Of a DNA stretch of 64,000 bases, positions 35,714-44,937 are shown piece after piece. Location of the stretch: assembly GCA_963849635.1 (NCBI GenBank), contig CAWKIA010000033.1:1-64000 (forward strand), in the 5' to 3' direction. A program made the position numbers and the translations under genes. Each line of letters begins with the position of its first letter. Position 1 is the stretch's first letter. The notes under the pieces are model-generated. The model saw nothing but the letters and a program-made list of their open reading frames with translations, ran no database searches and was not told the DNA's origin. This stretch comes from CAVRUD01 sp963849635. GTDB taxonomy: Bacteria > Chloroflexota > Chloroflexia > Thermomicrobiales > UBA6265.

Positions 35714-36458
35714 CTAGGCGGTGAGCCTGCTCACACTCGCGCCGCCCGGCGTCACCAACAAGCTGTGCAGTGCGGATCGCGTTGCGGGCGCCAACATTGG
35801 GTCGTTTTCCAGTACGGTCTGGAGGCAATCCAGATCAGTAACCTCATCGACATCGAACGTCGCGGGCAGTTCCGCCAACCGGAGACCCTGTCCTTCTCGA
35901 CCTAGCGCAGACGGCGTCAGCGGCGCTTGTGGTGCTCATCGGTACTCCGGTCAAGACATCGTGAAGTCCGCGCTGGCCGACAAGGAAGTAGCCACCATCG
36001 TGGACGCGGCCCAGAACAACGTCATGCGAAGCCAGGGTGGCGAAGGCGTGTTCGATCGTGGCGACCGTCATCTGAGGCGAATCGGACGCGGTCAGGACGA
36101 CCCTGTCGTAGCCGGCCTCGTGGCCCCAGCGGAGCAACCGCTGCTGGCGCACATCCCAGCCTTCTCCCTCCTGCGCGACGAAGCGGACCGCGCCGTCGCA
36201 GCAGGCCGCCAGGGGCGTGAGACCGGCGAGGATGCCGGGGAAATCGCAACCGGAGGGCGTGAAGGCCCATGCAAGATCGAAGCGCCCTGATGACGCTGCC
36301 GGGATAAACCTGTTGGCAAGGTCGGTGAGGAAGGCCCGGTAGAGGTCCGCCGCCTGCTCCATTCCGATGGCACGGCCAAGACGGGTCTTGGTGAAACCCG
36401 GCAGCGGCTGGCGAGCGGCGATGATGAGGAGACTCGATCGCCGGCGGTCATCGGTCAT
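35714..36458 (-). pseudogene. TIGR04282/DUF2064-like glycosyltransferase, C-terminal frameshift
   Basis: Start 36458 (MTDDRRRSSLLIIAARQPLP) overlaps the stop of the upstream GT87 gene by ATGA. The N-terminal ARQPLPGFTKTRLGRAIG is the nucleotide-binding loop of this GT-A-like family, and VVLTASDSPQMTVATIEHAF plus DVVLGRVHDGGYFLVGQRG match its core. Near 35905 an indel shifts the frame; the correct continuation (LAELPATFDVDEVTDLDCLQ) ends at TAG 35714. Relatives are tied to arsenosugar biosynthesis or cofactor-like synthesis and often sit with GT2 genes. The gene belongs to the glycan-type cluster to its right. Confidence 0.84.
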
Positions 36459-37938
36459 GGGTGCGCCTCCGTCATGCCCTGCCGGGGCACGGCTGGTTCG
36501 AGCGTCAGATTGGATGCCCTGGGGCTGGGGGCGGCGGTGGCCATGGTCGAGATGGGCCAGCCGGCGAGCTTGCGCGCGAGGGCCGGGATGAGGAGGGCGG
36601 CGCACAGCACCAGCAGAAGGGCGAGGTCGACCGTTGTCTGGTACTTCTGGATGGGATAGAACCGGATCGGGATCTCATTGCGGAGATAGACGGTCCACAG
36701 GTGTAGGCCGATCACCGGCGTCAGCCAGGTGAGCGCCAGCCAGAGATTGGTTCCCGGCCGCAGGGCCCGGCCGGCAAAGGCGGCGAAGAGGACGAAGAGG
36801 AAGACAAGGGTCTGCCGGTGGGTGTGGTAGGAGGTCAGGAGGGCGGCCAGGATCGCCACGCTCATGGCCAGATCCGGCGAGCCTCCGGCCTTAGGGCGCG
36901 GCCAGCCGAGACGATCGCAAGGACGGCGATGGGGATGGCCACCAGCCAGACCAGGCGGAGCAGGGCGTTGTCGCTCATGTCCAGGTCCATGCGCATGACC
37001 ATGCCGCGAATGTTGAACATGGCCCACTCGGTGACCGTGTCCGTGCCTTCGAACTTGCCGAAGTACTCGGCCATGTCGCGGTAACGCTCGACGCCCTTGA
37101 CGCCGACCATCGCGACCGATGCCAGTGCCAGTGCCCCGCTGGTTGCGGCCATCCCGAGCGCGGCCCGGCGCCGTCCCCAGAGGAGCGCCAGGAACGGCAC
37201 GATCGCGTACTGCGGGATCAGCGCCAGGGTTCCCATGAGCGCCCCGGCGACGAACTCGTCGCGCCGCGACGTAGCTCGTACGAGCAAGCTCACCCCGGCG
37301 GCGAAGGGGAGGAGCAGGAAGGCGTCCACCTGGCCCCACCAGAGGAGATGCCACAGCGGCTCGTAGGAGATGAGGATCACGGTGGTCGCCAGGGGGACGG
37401 CGGGCGTCAGGGTTCTGCCGAGGATGTAGGCGGCGATCCCGGCGGAGATCAACGAGAGCGTCACCCAGACCCAGTAAGCGACCCGGAGCCGGAGGGCAGC
37501 CAGCGGGGCCGTCATCAGGCTCAATACCGGTGGGTGAGGGAGGGGATTGAACCACTTCCAACCGGAATGCTCGCGGCGCTGAATGGCTCGCTGGGTCCGC
37601 TTCTGGGTGTCGATATCGCCCAGGTGGGAGTAATCGGCGTTCCAGGCGATAGTGGCTCCGGTGTAGTACCCACCGAAGTCCGCCCCGGGGGAATACGAGG
37701 CGCTGTACGCAGGAATCGAGACCGGACCGATCAAGCGGTCCAGCGGGTAGGCGACCGTCAACAGCGCGATGACCGCGTAGATCCGCCAGATCGCGATCAT
37801 CGTGGGCCGGACCCACTCGCCGGGGAATTCGCGCCAGGGCATCACGATCCGCTGGACTCGGACCAGCGCCCGGGCGATCAGATCACCACTCTGCTTGCTG
37901 GTGGGGGCAGTATTTGCGGCGATGTCATTGGCGCTCAT
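36455..37938 (-). pseudogene. GT87/DUF2029-type polyprenol-phosphate glycosyltransferase, one frameshift
   Basis: Begins MSANDIAANTAPTSKQSG, its ATG overlapping the GT2 stop by ATGA at 37935-37938. Multiple TM helices with the GT-C aspartate region NADYSHLGDIDTQKRTQRAI, and repeated hydrophobic blocks such as YWVWVTLSLISAGIAAYILG and LISYEPLWHLLWWGQVDAFL. An indel near 36885 moves the last helices (LAMSVAILAALLTSYHTHRQ and following) to another frame, ending at TGA 36455. It would move sugars from polyprenyl-phosphate donors to an acceptor in the membrane, coupled to the neighbouring GT2 and NDP-sugar enzymes. Confidence 0.87.
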
Positions 37939-38649
37939 CCCCAGCGGCACCTGACGATCGCGCCCGTGATCCGCCAGCCAGCCCGGATCGAGGCCCGCAG
38001 ATTGCCGCTGACCTTCGAGGTTCCGCCAGCACGCTTGCGGTATGAAACGGGAACCTCGCGCACCCGGAGCCCGGAGCGAGTCGCCCGGGCGATCATCTCG
38101 ACCGACCAGCCATAGGTCATCTCGCGCATGCCGAACCCGAGCACCTCTTCCCGGCGGATGACCCGAAAGGGGCCGATATCGGTGACGCGGACGCCATAGA
38201 GCAGGCGGAGAAGACGGGCCGCGACCCAGTTCCCGGCCCGTTGCTGGGGCAGGAGCGACCCCGGCTCGAAGTCACCCAGGGTGCGAGAGCCGATCACGAG
38301 ATCGGCCTGACCATCGAGCAATGGCGCCAGGATGAGCGGCAATTCGGCCGGCTGGTCGCTGCGATCACCGTCCATCAGGACGATCAGATCGGCGCCAGTG
38401 GCCGCCTCTACTCCGCTAAGGCAGGCCCGGCCGTATCCACGCCGCGGCTCGGTGACTACCACGGCCCCGGCCGCCCGCGCCCGCTCCGCGGTCCGGTCGG
38501 TGGAGCCGTTATCGACGACGTAGATCGCGTTCAACTCGGCGCCGAGCAGGGGATCTTGGGCGGCAGCAAACACCTCGGCGACCAGGTCGGCGATGGCATC
38601 CTCTTCGTTCAAGGCGGGGATGACGACGGCGAACGTGGGAGGGCGGCAC
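37935..38649 (-). CDS. GT2 family glycosyltransferase (dolichyl-phosphate-sugar synthase-like), 5' end uncertain
   Basis: The GT-A fold blocks are clear: FAVVIPALNEEDAIADLVAE, VVDNGSTDRTAERARAAGAV, then LIVLMDGDRSDQPAELP with the DxD-like metal site and SYRKRAGGTSKVSGNLRASI. The N-terminal strand FAVVIPALNEE lies before the first start-like codon (TTG, 38612), and no ATG or GTG is in frame close upstream; GTG at 38649 is one base out of frame, so an indel near 38640 probably hides the start. It makes a polyprenyl-phosphate sugar, the expected donor for the downstream GT87 protein. Confidence 0.87.
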
Positions 38650-38701
38650 GTCGGGAGACTTTTCGATGGTGGAGCGCCGTGTTGGTAACGCCGTCCAGGT
38701 G

Positions 38702-38850
38702 ACGCCCGGGGCTAAAGACCCCGGGCTGAGCAAGATAACCCGGCTGAAGCCGGCTGCCCCCGTCTCGAGTCGGAGAATCGATCTGATTCCGGCGTTGTAG
38801 CCCCCTTAGGGGGGTGATCTGGTAGCCCGGGTCTTTAGCCCCGGGCGTGG
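38702..38850. repeat. REP-like hairpins flanking an intergenic gap
   Basis: gcccggggctaaagaccccg (38702) with aacccggctgaagccggctg behind it, and an opposite copy cccgggtctttagccccggg near 38826-38846. Same type as 10165-10220. Lies between the GT2 and epimerase genes of the same operon. Confidence 0.76.
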
Positions 38851-38940
38851 CCACGACGCGCTGGTATCTCCCCCGGGCGAGGCGCGCCGCGTGTCCCACG
38901 CTCGCCCCAGGGCAACAGCACGGGAGGTCCCGACCCTTGC

Positions 38941-40104
38941 TCACTCATGCCGGCACCTCCGCCGAGCCGCCGATCGCTTGACGATCTGCCTTGCCCGGAG
39001 TCGACGCTCGGCGGCGCTGAAGTACTCGGCGACGCTGCCCTGGGTGGCGATCCAGGCCAGATAGCGATCGATTCCCGTCTCAAGATCGACCCGAGGCGCG
39101 TAGCCCAGGGCCGCGATCCGGGAGATGTCCGAGATCAGGGCGCGCATCTCGCCCGGGCGGAACTCGCCCGGGATCTCCGGTTCAATGTCCTTGCCCAGGC
39201 GATCGGCCAGCAGACGGGCCAGATTGCCGATCTCGGCCGCGTGGCCGGTGCCGACATTGAAGATGCCGCCGTCGGCCCGGGGATCAGTGGCCACCAGCAG
39301 GTTTGCCCGGGCAACGTCCTCGACGTAGACGAGGTCCCGCATCTGGCGGCCGTCCTCGTAGACCACCGGCGGCAGATCGTTCAGAAGCCGGGTGCAGAAG
39401 ATGGCGATCACGCCGGTGTACGGGTTGAATAGCGATTGGCGCGGTCCGAAGGTGCAGGAGTAGCGCAGGGCGACGACCGGGACTCCGGTCGCCCGGCCCC
39501 AGGCGATGAGCAGTCGCTCCTGGTCGGCCTTGGTGATGGCGTAGACGTTCTCGCCGCCCATCGGGGCGGACTCGTCGGTGGGGACAGGGTCGGCGGCGCT
39601 GCCGCACTGCGGGCAGCGCACCGCGAACTCGCCGGCGGCAAGCTGGGCGATCGGCCGGGTCTGGCCATAGAAGTGGCCGTGGATCGGGCAGCGGTAGGCG
39701 CCCTCGTTGTAGACCGCCTGGGACGAGGCCATCACGACCTTGCGGACCGGCAGATTGCGGTCGCGGATCGTCTCCAGCATCAGGGCGGTGCCGTAGGAGT
39801 TGACGTGCACGAACTTGGCGATCTCGGGCATGTAGCCGCCGTAGGCCGCCTCGTGGAAAACGATGTCGATGCCGTCCAGGGCGCGCTCCCAGGCCGAGCG
39901 GTCACGCACGTCGCCCTTGAGAAACTCGACCTCGTCGCCAACCCACGATGGCTTTCCATGGCGATGCGTCTGGGGCTCCAGGCTATCGAGAACTCGGACC
40001 GACCAGCCTTCGGCCTGGCAGGCGTCGGCGATGTGCGAGCCGATAAGGCCCGCTCCGCCGGTGACCAGTGCGCGAACATTGCGCCGCTTTGCGTGGCCGT
40101 TCAT
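38941..40104 (-). CDS. NAD-dependent epimerase/dehydratase (extended SDR) with a zinc-ribbon-like insert
   Basis: 387 residues. NAD-binding VTGGAGLIGSHIAD (14-27), VMASSQAVYNEGA with the catalytic Ser region (124-136), and YAITK (188-192) with the catalytic Tyr188 and Lys192. Between them residues 139-167 carry CPIHGH and CPQCG, a likely zinc ribbon that is rare in this family. Its ATG overlaps the stop of the upstream PLP enzyme by ATGA. It interconverts or oxidises an NDP-sugar feeding the glycosyltransferases downstream. The ending (RRRCRHE) is basic and unusual. Exact sugar unknown. Confidence 0.92.
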   Translation of the reverse strand: MNGHAKRRNVRALVTGGAGLIGSHIADACQAEGWSVRVLDSLEPQTHRHGKPSWVGDEVEFLKGDVRDRSAWERALDGIDIVFHEAAYGGYMPEIAKFVHVNSYGTALMLETIRDRNLPVRKVVMASSQAVYNEGAYRCPIHGHFYGQTRPIAQLAAGEFAVRCPQCGSAADPVPTDESAPMGGENVYAITKADQERLLIAWGRATGVPVVALRYSCTFGPRQSLFNPYTGVIAIFCTRLLNDLPPVVYEDGRQMRDLVYVEDVARANLLVATDPRADGGIFNVGTGHAAEIGNLARLLADRLGKDIEPEIPGEFRPGEMRALISDISRIAALGYAPRVDLETGIDRYLAWIATQGSVAEYFSAAERRLRARQIVKRSAARRRCRHE

Positions 40105-41366
40105 GAGGCCACCTGGGCGACAACGAACGGCGTCTGTGCCGCTGATGGAATCAGCCCATCCAATGCCTGGGCCAGGTCAGCAATAAGGTCGTCAGCGCCT
40201 TCAAGCCCAATCGACAATCGGATCGTTGCCGAACCTGACCTGGGCGCTCCACCTCCCGGTAGGCCCTGGCGATGGAGCGTGATCGGCGGATAGGAGACGG
40301 TCGTCGTCGGCCCGCCGAGGCTGGGGGCGTAGGCGATCAGGTCCAGATGTTTGATCAGTTCGCTCACTGCGGCCGGGCCGCCTTCCAGCGCCACCAGCAT
40401 CACGCCCCCGGCGCCGTTTGGCAGCATCGCGGCGGCAAGGTCAGCCTGCCTGTACGACGCCAACGCCGGGTAGCGAACAACACTGACGGCCTGATGCCCT
40501 TCCAGGAAGGTGGCGACATTGGTCGCGGTTCTCGAAATCCAATCCATCCGTGGCGCGAGCGTCTTGATGCCGCGGACCGCGAGCCAGGCGGCAAATGGAT
40601 TGAGCGTCGGACCGTAGAGATACCCGGTGTAGCGCAAGCGGGCGATCAGGTCATCGCGCCCGCAGACGATCCCGGCCGTCAGATCGTGGTGGCCACCCAG
40701 AAACTTCGTCACGCTGTGGATGACCAGATCGGCGCCATGCTCCAGCGGCCGGCAGAGCAGCGGAGTCGCCAGCGTGTTGTCGACGCTGAGCAGACAACCG
40801 TGTGCCTTGGCAAGCTTGCCAAGGCCGGTGAGGTCGCTCAGGGTGAGGCTGGGATTGACGATCGACTCGGCGTGGATCAGGCGGGTGGCGGGGCTGAGCT
40901 TCCGGGCAACGTCCGCCGGATCGCCCATATCGGCGAACACCGTGCGAATCCCGTATCGTCCAAGCTCGTCGACCAGAAGCGTTTCCGTATCGCAATAGGC
41001 GTTCGGGGCGATGATGATCTCGTCACCGGCGCGGAGGAATGACAGAAAGACGAGCGCCAACGCGGCCATCCCCGACGAGGTCGCGTGCGCGCCATCTGCT
41101 CCCTCCAGGTCGGCAACTGCGCGCTCGAGTGAAGCGGCATTCGCCATCCCATCGCGGGAATAGTTGCCGAGGGACGGATCGGCCAGGCGGCGGTCGTCCA
41201 GGTGGGACGGGTCAGCGAACCCGTAAACGGCGGCAGGGTGAATAGCTTCGGCCATGGGCCAGATCGGTCGACCGGGGCGTTCACCGGCGCGGACGGTCCG
41301 CGTCGCAACGGACCGTCCCGATGGAGGGTGTTGGTGACGATTCGGGTCAGGTCGGGGACTTTGCAC
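40101..41366 (-). CDS. Cys/Met metabolism PLP-dependent enzyme (cystathionine gamma-synthase/lyase family), start uncertain
   Basis: The family architecture is complete: IHPAAVYGFADPSHLDDRR, ATSSGMAALALVFLSFLRAG, then VDNTLATPLLCRPLEHGADL and VIHSVTKFLGGHHDLTAGIV with the PLP-binding lysine in SVTK. The ending SATIRLSIGLEGADDLIADL is also typical. GTG 41366 is used because the residues before it look non-native; the real start may be later. Such enzymes make or split cystathionine or act as gamma-lyases. Its overlap with the epimerase gene suggests a shared transcript, though a sugar role is not expected for this family. Confidence 0.88.
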   Translation of the reverse strand: MQSPRPDPNRHQHPPSGRSVATRTVRAGERPGRPIWPMAEAIHPAAVYGFADPSHLDDRRLADPSLGNYSRDGMANAASLERAVADLEGADGAHATSSGMAALALVFLSFLRAGDEIIIAPNAYCDTETLLVDELGRYGIRTVFADMGDPADVARKLSPATRLIHAESIVNPSLTLSDLTGLGKLAKAHGCLLSVDNTLATPLLCRPLEHGADLVIHSVTKFLGGHHDLTAGIVCGRDDLIARLRYTGYLYGPTLNPFAAWLAVRGIKTLAPRMDWISRTATNVATFLEGHQAVSVVRYPALASYRQADLAAAMLPNGAGGVMLVALEGGPAAVSELIKHLDLIAYAPSLGGPTTTVSYPPITLHRQGLPGGGAPRSGSATIRLSIGLEGADDLIADLAQALDGLIPSAAQTPFVVAQVAS

Positions 41367-41617
41367 GCTTCCTGCGCGGATTACATGATGTGCTCGCCCT
41401 GTCACCAGCCCTCCCCTTCTCGACGCCATGCGAATACTCCTCATGCGTGAGCCGCAGTTCTCGCGCATCCCCTCCCCTGGGATGCGCGACAACGACCAGC
41501 ATGCGAGCTACTACGCACGACCTCCTGACATGGATGACGAAACCATGACGCGCGGGCGACACATCTCACCGAAACCGGGCATCATTGCCGGGTTCATGAA
41601 GGGAGGGATAACGGACC
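41367..41617. promoter_or_regulatory. Divergent promoter region between PLP enzyme and PPK2
   Basis: GGAGGG directly precedes the PPK2 start (41602-41607). No -35/-10 pair stands out. No ORF of value. Confidence 0.4.
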
Positions 41618-42445
41618 ATGGGATTCGCGATTCCCGTCAAGCCAGGCACGAAGGTCGACCTGGCGAAAATCGAAGCCAAGCAGGATGGCAACCTGACCAA
41701 GGACGAAGGGGCTGAGGCCCTGAAGAGCCTGACGGCTGAACTTGCCGAGTTGCAGGAACTCCTCTATGCCGCCGGTGAGCGGGCACTCTTGGTCTTTTTG
41801 CAGGGAATGGACACGAGCGGCAAAGACGGGACAGTGCGGGATGTCTTTGCCGATGCCAGCCCGATCGGCGTCCAGGCGGTTGGGTTTAAAGCGCCGACCG
41901 CGGATGAGCTGGCCCACGATTTTCTGTGGCGGGTCCATAAGCAGGTGCCGGCCAAGGGCATGATTGCGGTCTTCAACCGCTCCCACTATGAGGACGTGCT
42001 TGTCGTGCGTGTCCGGGAACTCGTTCCCGAGTCAGTCTGGCGACCGCGCTACGAGCAGATCAACAACTTCGAGGCCCTGCTGACGGAGAGCAAGACCATC
42101 GTGGTGAAGTTCTTTCTGCACATCAGCAAGGAGGAGCAGGAGGAACGGTTGCGCGCCCGCGAGGCGGACGTCACCAAAGCCTGGAAACTCTCAGCCGGGG
42201 ACTGGGAGGAGCGCGCCTACTGGGACGCCTACCAGGGGGCCTACGCCGAGGCGCTGTCGCGATGCAGCACCAAGGCGGCGCCGTGGCATATCGTCCCCGC
42301 CGACCGGAAATGGTTCCGCAACATCGCGGTCGCGGAGACGCTGGTCGAGACCCTCCGCCCGTTCCGGGACGAATGGCTGTCGGACCTCGGAGCGCGCGGG
42401 AAAGAGGAACTTGCAAAGATCAAGGCACTGCGAGGGGAACAGTAG
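41618..42445 (+). CDS. ppk2: Polyphosphate kinase 2 family protein
   Basis: 275 residues. Walker A LQGMDTSGKDGTVRDVFADA (about 61-80) and Walker B with lid MIAVFNRSHYEDVLVVRVRE (115-134) are the PPK2 signature. Further conserved parts are FFLHISKEEQEERLRAREAD and WHIVPADRKWFRNIAVAE. PPK2 proteins use polyphosphate to phosphorylate nucleotides (AMP or ADP, GDP) in the cytosol. The length and NRSHYEDV motif are those of single-domain class III or ADP/AMP-type members. A strong terminator follows the stop. Confidence 0.92.
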   Translation: MGFAIPVKPGTKVDLAKIEAKQDGNLTKDEGAEALKSLTAELAELQELLYAAGERALLVFLQGMDTSGKDGTVRDVFADASPIGVQAVGFKAPTADELAHDFLWRVHKQVPAKGMIAVFNRSHYEDVLVVRVRELVPESVWRPRYEQINNFEALLTESKTIVVKFFLHISKEEQEERLRAREADVTKAWKLSAGDWEERAYWDAYQGAYAEALSRCSTKAAPWHIVPADRKWFRNIAVAETLVETLRPFRDEWLSDLGARGKEELAKIKALRGEQ

Positions 42446-42458
42446 GAGTAGTGGGGCG

Positions 42459-42509
42459 ACGCTGACTGGCGCGGCCCCTGGCAACCCCAGGGGTCGCGCC
42501 AGTCAGCGT
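42459..42509. terminator. Strong intrinsic terminator between convergent genes
   Basis: acgctgactggcgcg ... cgcgccagtcagcgt forms a stem with an inner cccctgg/ccagggg part. Located between the PPK2 stop and the stop of the SelW-like gene, on convergent strands. Confidence 0.85.
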
Positions 42510-42521
42510 CCGGGCACGGGT

Positions 42522-42791
42522 TTAGCGCTCAACCCCCAGTTCGGAGGCAAGCGTGTCTTCGACTTCGTTTTCGTTCGGGTAGCGTTCGAGAGCTTTCTTG
42601 GAGAAGATCAGCTTCTCATCAAGGGAAACTTCGAGCACCCCACCGGATGAGGGGACAAGGGTCACTCCGCCGGGGAGCTCTTCATGGAAATCGTGGAGGA
42701 TGGTCTCCGCCAAACTGGCGGCACGGGCGAGGTAGCCTCAGCCGGTGCAGTACTGGATCGATACGGCCCGGCTTGCGGTCTTGTCGGACAC
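42522..42791 (-). CDS. SelW/Rdx-like thioredoxin-fold selenoprotein candidate with in-frame UGA
   Basis: From GTG 42791 (GGAGGAG five bases upstream) the frame is VSDKTASRAVSIQYCTG-[UGA]-GYLARAASLAETIL and continues to TGA or equivalent at 42522 (ASELGVER). The Rdx family (SelW, SelT, SelH and bacterial relatives) has the motif CxxC or CxxU after a strand ending in Y; here YCTG-UGA places UGA exactly at the second redox position. Later family features are present: HDFHEELPGGVTLVPSSGGV, LEVSLDEKLIFSKKALERYP. A hairpin 17-31 nt after the UGA is placed as a SECIS element. Cytosolic redox role is inferred. Small Rdx proteins are known natural selenoproteins, so this is the stronger of the two UGA genes in the window. 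Confidence 0.82.
42707..42721 (-). promoter_or_regulatory. Candidate bacterial SECIS hairpin of the SelW-like gene
   Basis: On the minus strand ccgcca, loop gtt, tggcgg: 6-bp stem with a 3-nt G-first loop. The loop starts 22 nt after the UGA at 42740-42738, almost the same as in the thioredoxin-like gene (23 nt). Confidence 0.55.
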
Positions 42792-42948
42792 AACAACTCC
42801 TCCCTGATAAGTCGCGCGACAGATATCAGCCACCACAGAATCGGCAGCGGCTGACATAGTATCTCGCACGTTCCGCGCCCGCGGGGCCGGTACAATTCAG
42901 TCTCTGCGCGAGCGATCGCTATTGGAACCCACCAGGAATCACCATTTC

Positions 42949-44770
42949 ATGCACATGATTGATCTTCGGCCAAACGCAGACCGGGAAGAATGGGCAATTG
43001 GAATCGAGCCCGATGGCATCAATGGACTGATACAGGCTCGTATCGACGGGAAACTCTCCCGCCGCGAACTGATCAAGCGCGCCACGAAGCTTGGTTTTTC
43101 GACCGCGGTCATCGGAATCATGCTCCACGCTACCTCTGATCGAGCGTTTGGCGCTCCCCGTCCAAGTTCCATGCACGTGAGCACGTATCAGGGCAGCGTT
43201 ACTCCCGCGACTCAGCCCACCGCACCGCCAGGATCAGCCGTATCTGGAGGAACGCTCGTTATCGGGGCAACAGACGAGCCCACGACGCTCAATCCGTGGC
43301 AATCGAATCAGCGCATCACGAGGGATCTCTCTTCGGGCATCTTCGAATCTCTGCTGGCATACGACAGCACCCAACAACTTCAGCCCGCCCTCGCCGAGTC
43401 GTTCTCCGTTTCCGACGACGGCTTGACCTACACCTTCGCCCTGCGCAAGGGCGTCAAGTGGCACGATGGGGCCGACTTTACCGCCCAGGACTTCATCGAC
43501 TCCTGGACGATGAACATGAACCCGGACTTCGCCTCCTACGACCAGCAGGGCTGGGACAAGATCGTCGAGCCCCGGGCCGAAGGTTCGAACGTCATCGTCG
43601 TGACGAGTGAGCCCTTCGCTCCGTTCATCTCCTACGTCGGCGGTACCCATGTCCTCTGCCCGTCCAGCGCTATGGCGGCCGGTCCGCTGGCCTTCAAAGA
43701 TCAGTTCGGCCAAAGCCCGATCGGCACCGGACCGATGAAGTTCGTCGAGTGGGCCCAGGGCGAACAGATTGTGCTGGAACGCAACCCCGACTACTGGGGC
43801 GGCGCGCCAAGCCTGGAGCAGGTCATCGTTCGCTTCCTGCCAGACGACAACACCCAACTCGCCCAACTACGCTCAGGCGAGATCCAGATGGCCGGCGGCG
43901 CCAGTGCTCTCGGCCCGACTCGCGTCGACGAAGCACTCGACATCGAGAACATCATCGTCCTGGAGCACCAGTCGCTGGGCTGGGCCCACCTCGATCTGAA
44001 AAACATTGGCTTCCTGCGAGAAACGCCGGTCCGCCAGGCGCTGGACTTCGCCACGCCGACCCAGCAGATCATCGACGAGGTGTTGAGGGGCCGTGCTGTC
44101 CGGGCAATCACCGACATCGCCCCGGGAACTCCGTACTTCAACGACCAGATCCAACCGCGCCCATACGACCAGGATCAGGCCCGCGCGCTTTTGGCCGAGG
44201 CGGGGTTCATCGATAACAACGGCGTTCTCGAGCGCGACGGGGAGCAACTCGCTATCGAAGCTCTGGGCCATTGCTGGGTCGAGCCTGACCGAGCAGATCG
44301 TCGAGATCATCGCCCAGAGTTGGACCGAGATCGGCGTCAAGACGGAAACGTTCTTCGGGGATCGCGCCACCATTTGGGGGCCGGAAGGCTATCAGTTCAC
44401 TGAAAAGATGACTTCTTGCCTGTACACCTGGTTTAATTCTAATGACCCAGACAACCAGTATTTCTGGCATTCGAAGTTCATTCCAACGAGCCCCAGTGGT
44501 TCGGGCGGCAACCTCCCGGCGTATTTCTTCCCATACTCATTCCAGACAGAGATAGACGAACTCACGCAACTTGCCGCGGCCGAGTTCGACAATGATCTTC
44601 GCCGGGATCTCTATTTTCAGATCCAGGAGTTGCTCCATCGCGAAGTCCCGGTGATCTTTCTTTATTGGGGTACGGACTTCCCCACGATCACCCAGAAGCT
44701 CGGCGGTTTCTGGCCCAGCGCGTTCAACCGCCTGCTGTGGAACGTGAAGGACTGGTATTTGGTGGAGTAG
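42949..44770 (+). pseudogene. Oligopeptide ABC transporter substrate-binding protein 1 (SBP family 5), one frameshift
   Basis: Starts near MHMIDLRPNADREEW (AGGA upstream). The signal IDGKLSRRELIKRATKLGFS is a Tat-type leader with SRR. Family blocks: SLLAYDSTQQLQPALAESFS, FALRKGVKWHDGADFTAQDF, GTGPMKFVEWAQGEQIVLER and RNPDYWGGAPSLEQVIVRFL. An indel near 44268 moves the C-terminal domain (ITQKLGGFWPSAFNRLLWNV) into the other frame. It is closely related to the second binding protein at 46481-48304. No permease or ATPase follows immediately; it may share the downstream permeases. Ligand unknown. Confidence 0.88.
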
Positions 44771-44799
44771 CACCCAAACTGCCAACGCAGTAAACCTGT

Positions 44800-44834
44800 G
44801 AAGCGCCTCCTCTCCAATAGGAGAGGGGGCGCTT
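44800..44834. terminator. Intrinsic terminator after SBP 1
   Basis: gaagcgcctcctctcc, loop aata, ggagagggggcgcttc (one G-T pair), then gtctc. 30 bases after the binding-protein stop. Confidence 0.82.
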
Positions 44835-44937
44835 CGTCTCGGGAACCACCGTCGCTTTCGCGAAGAAATACTGCGGCACCGTGATTGCGTCCGGCAGGAG
44901 CAGTGCCTTTGCAGGAAGTATTCGAAAGGATCAGCCC

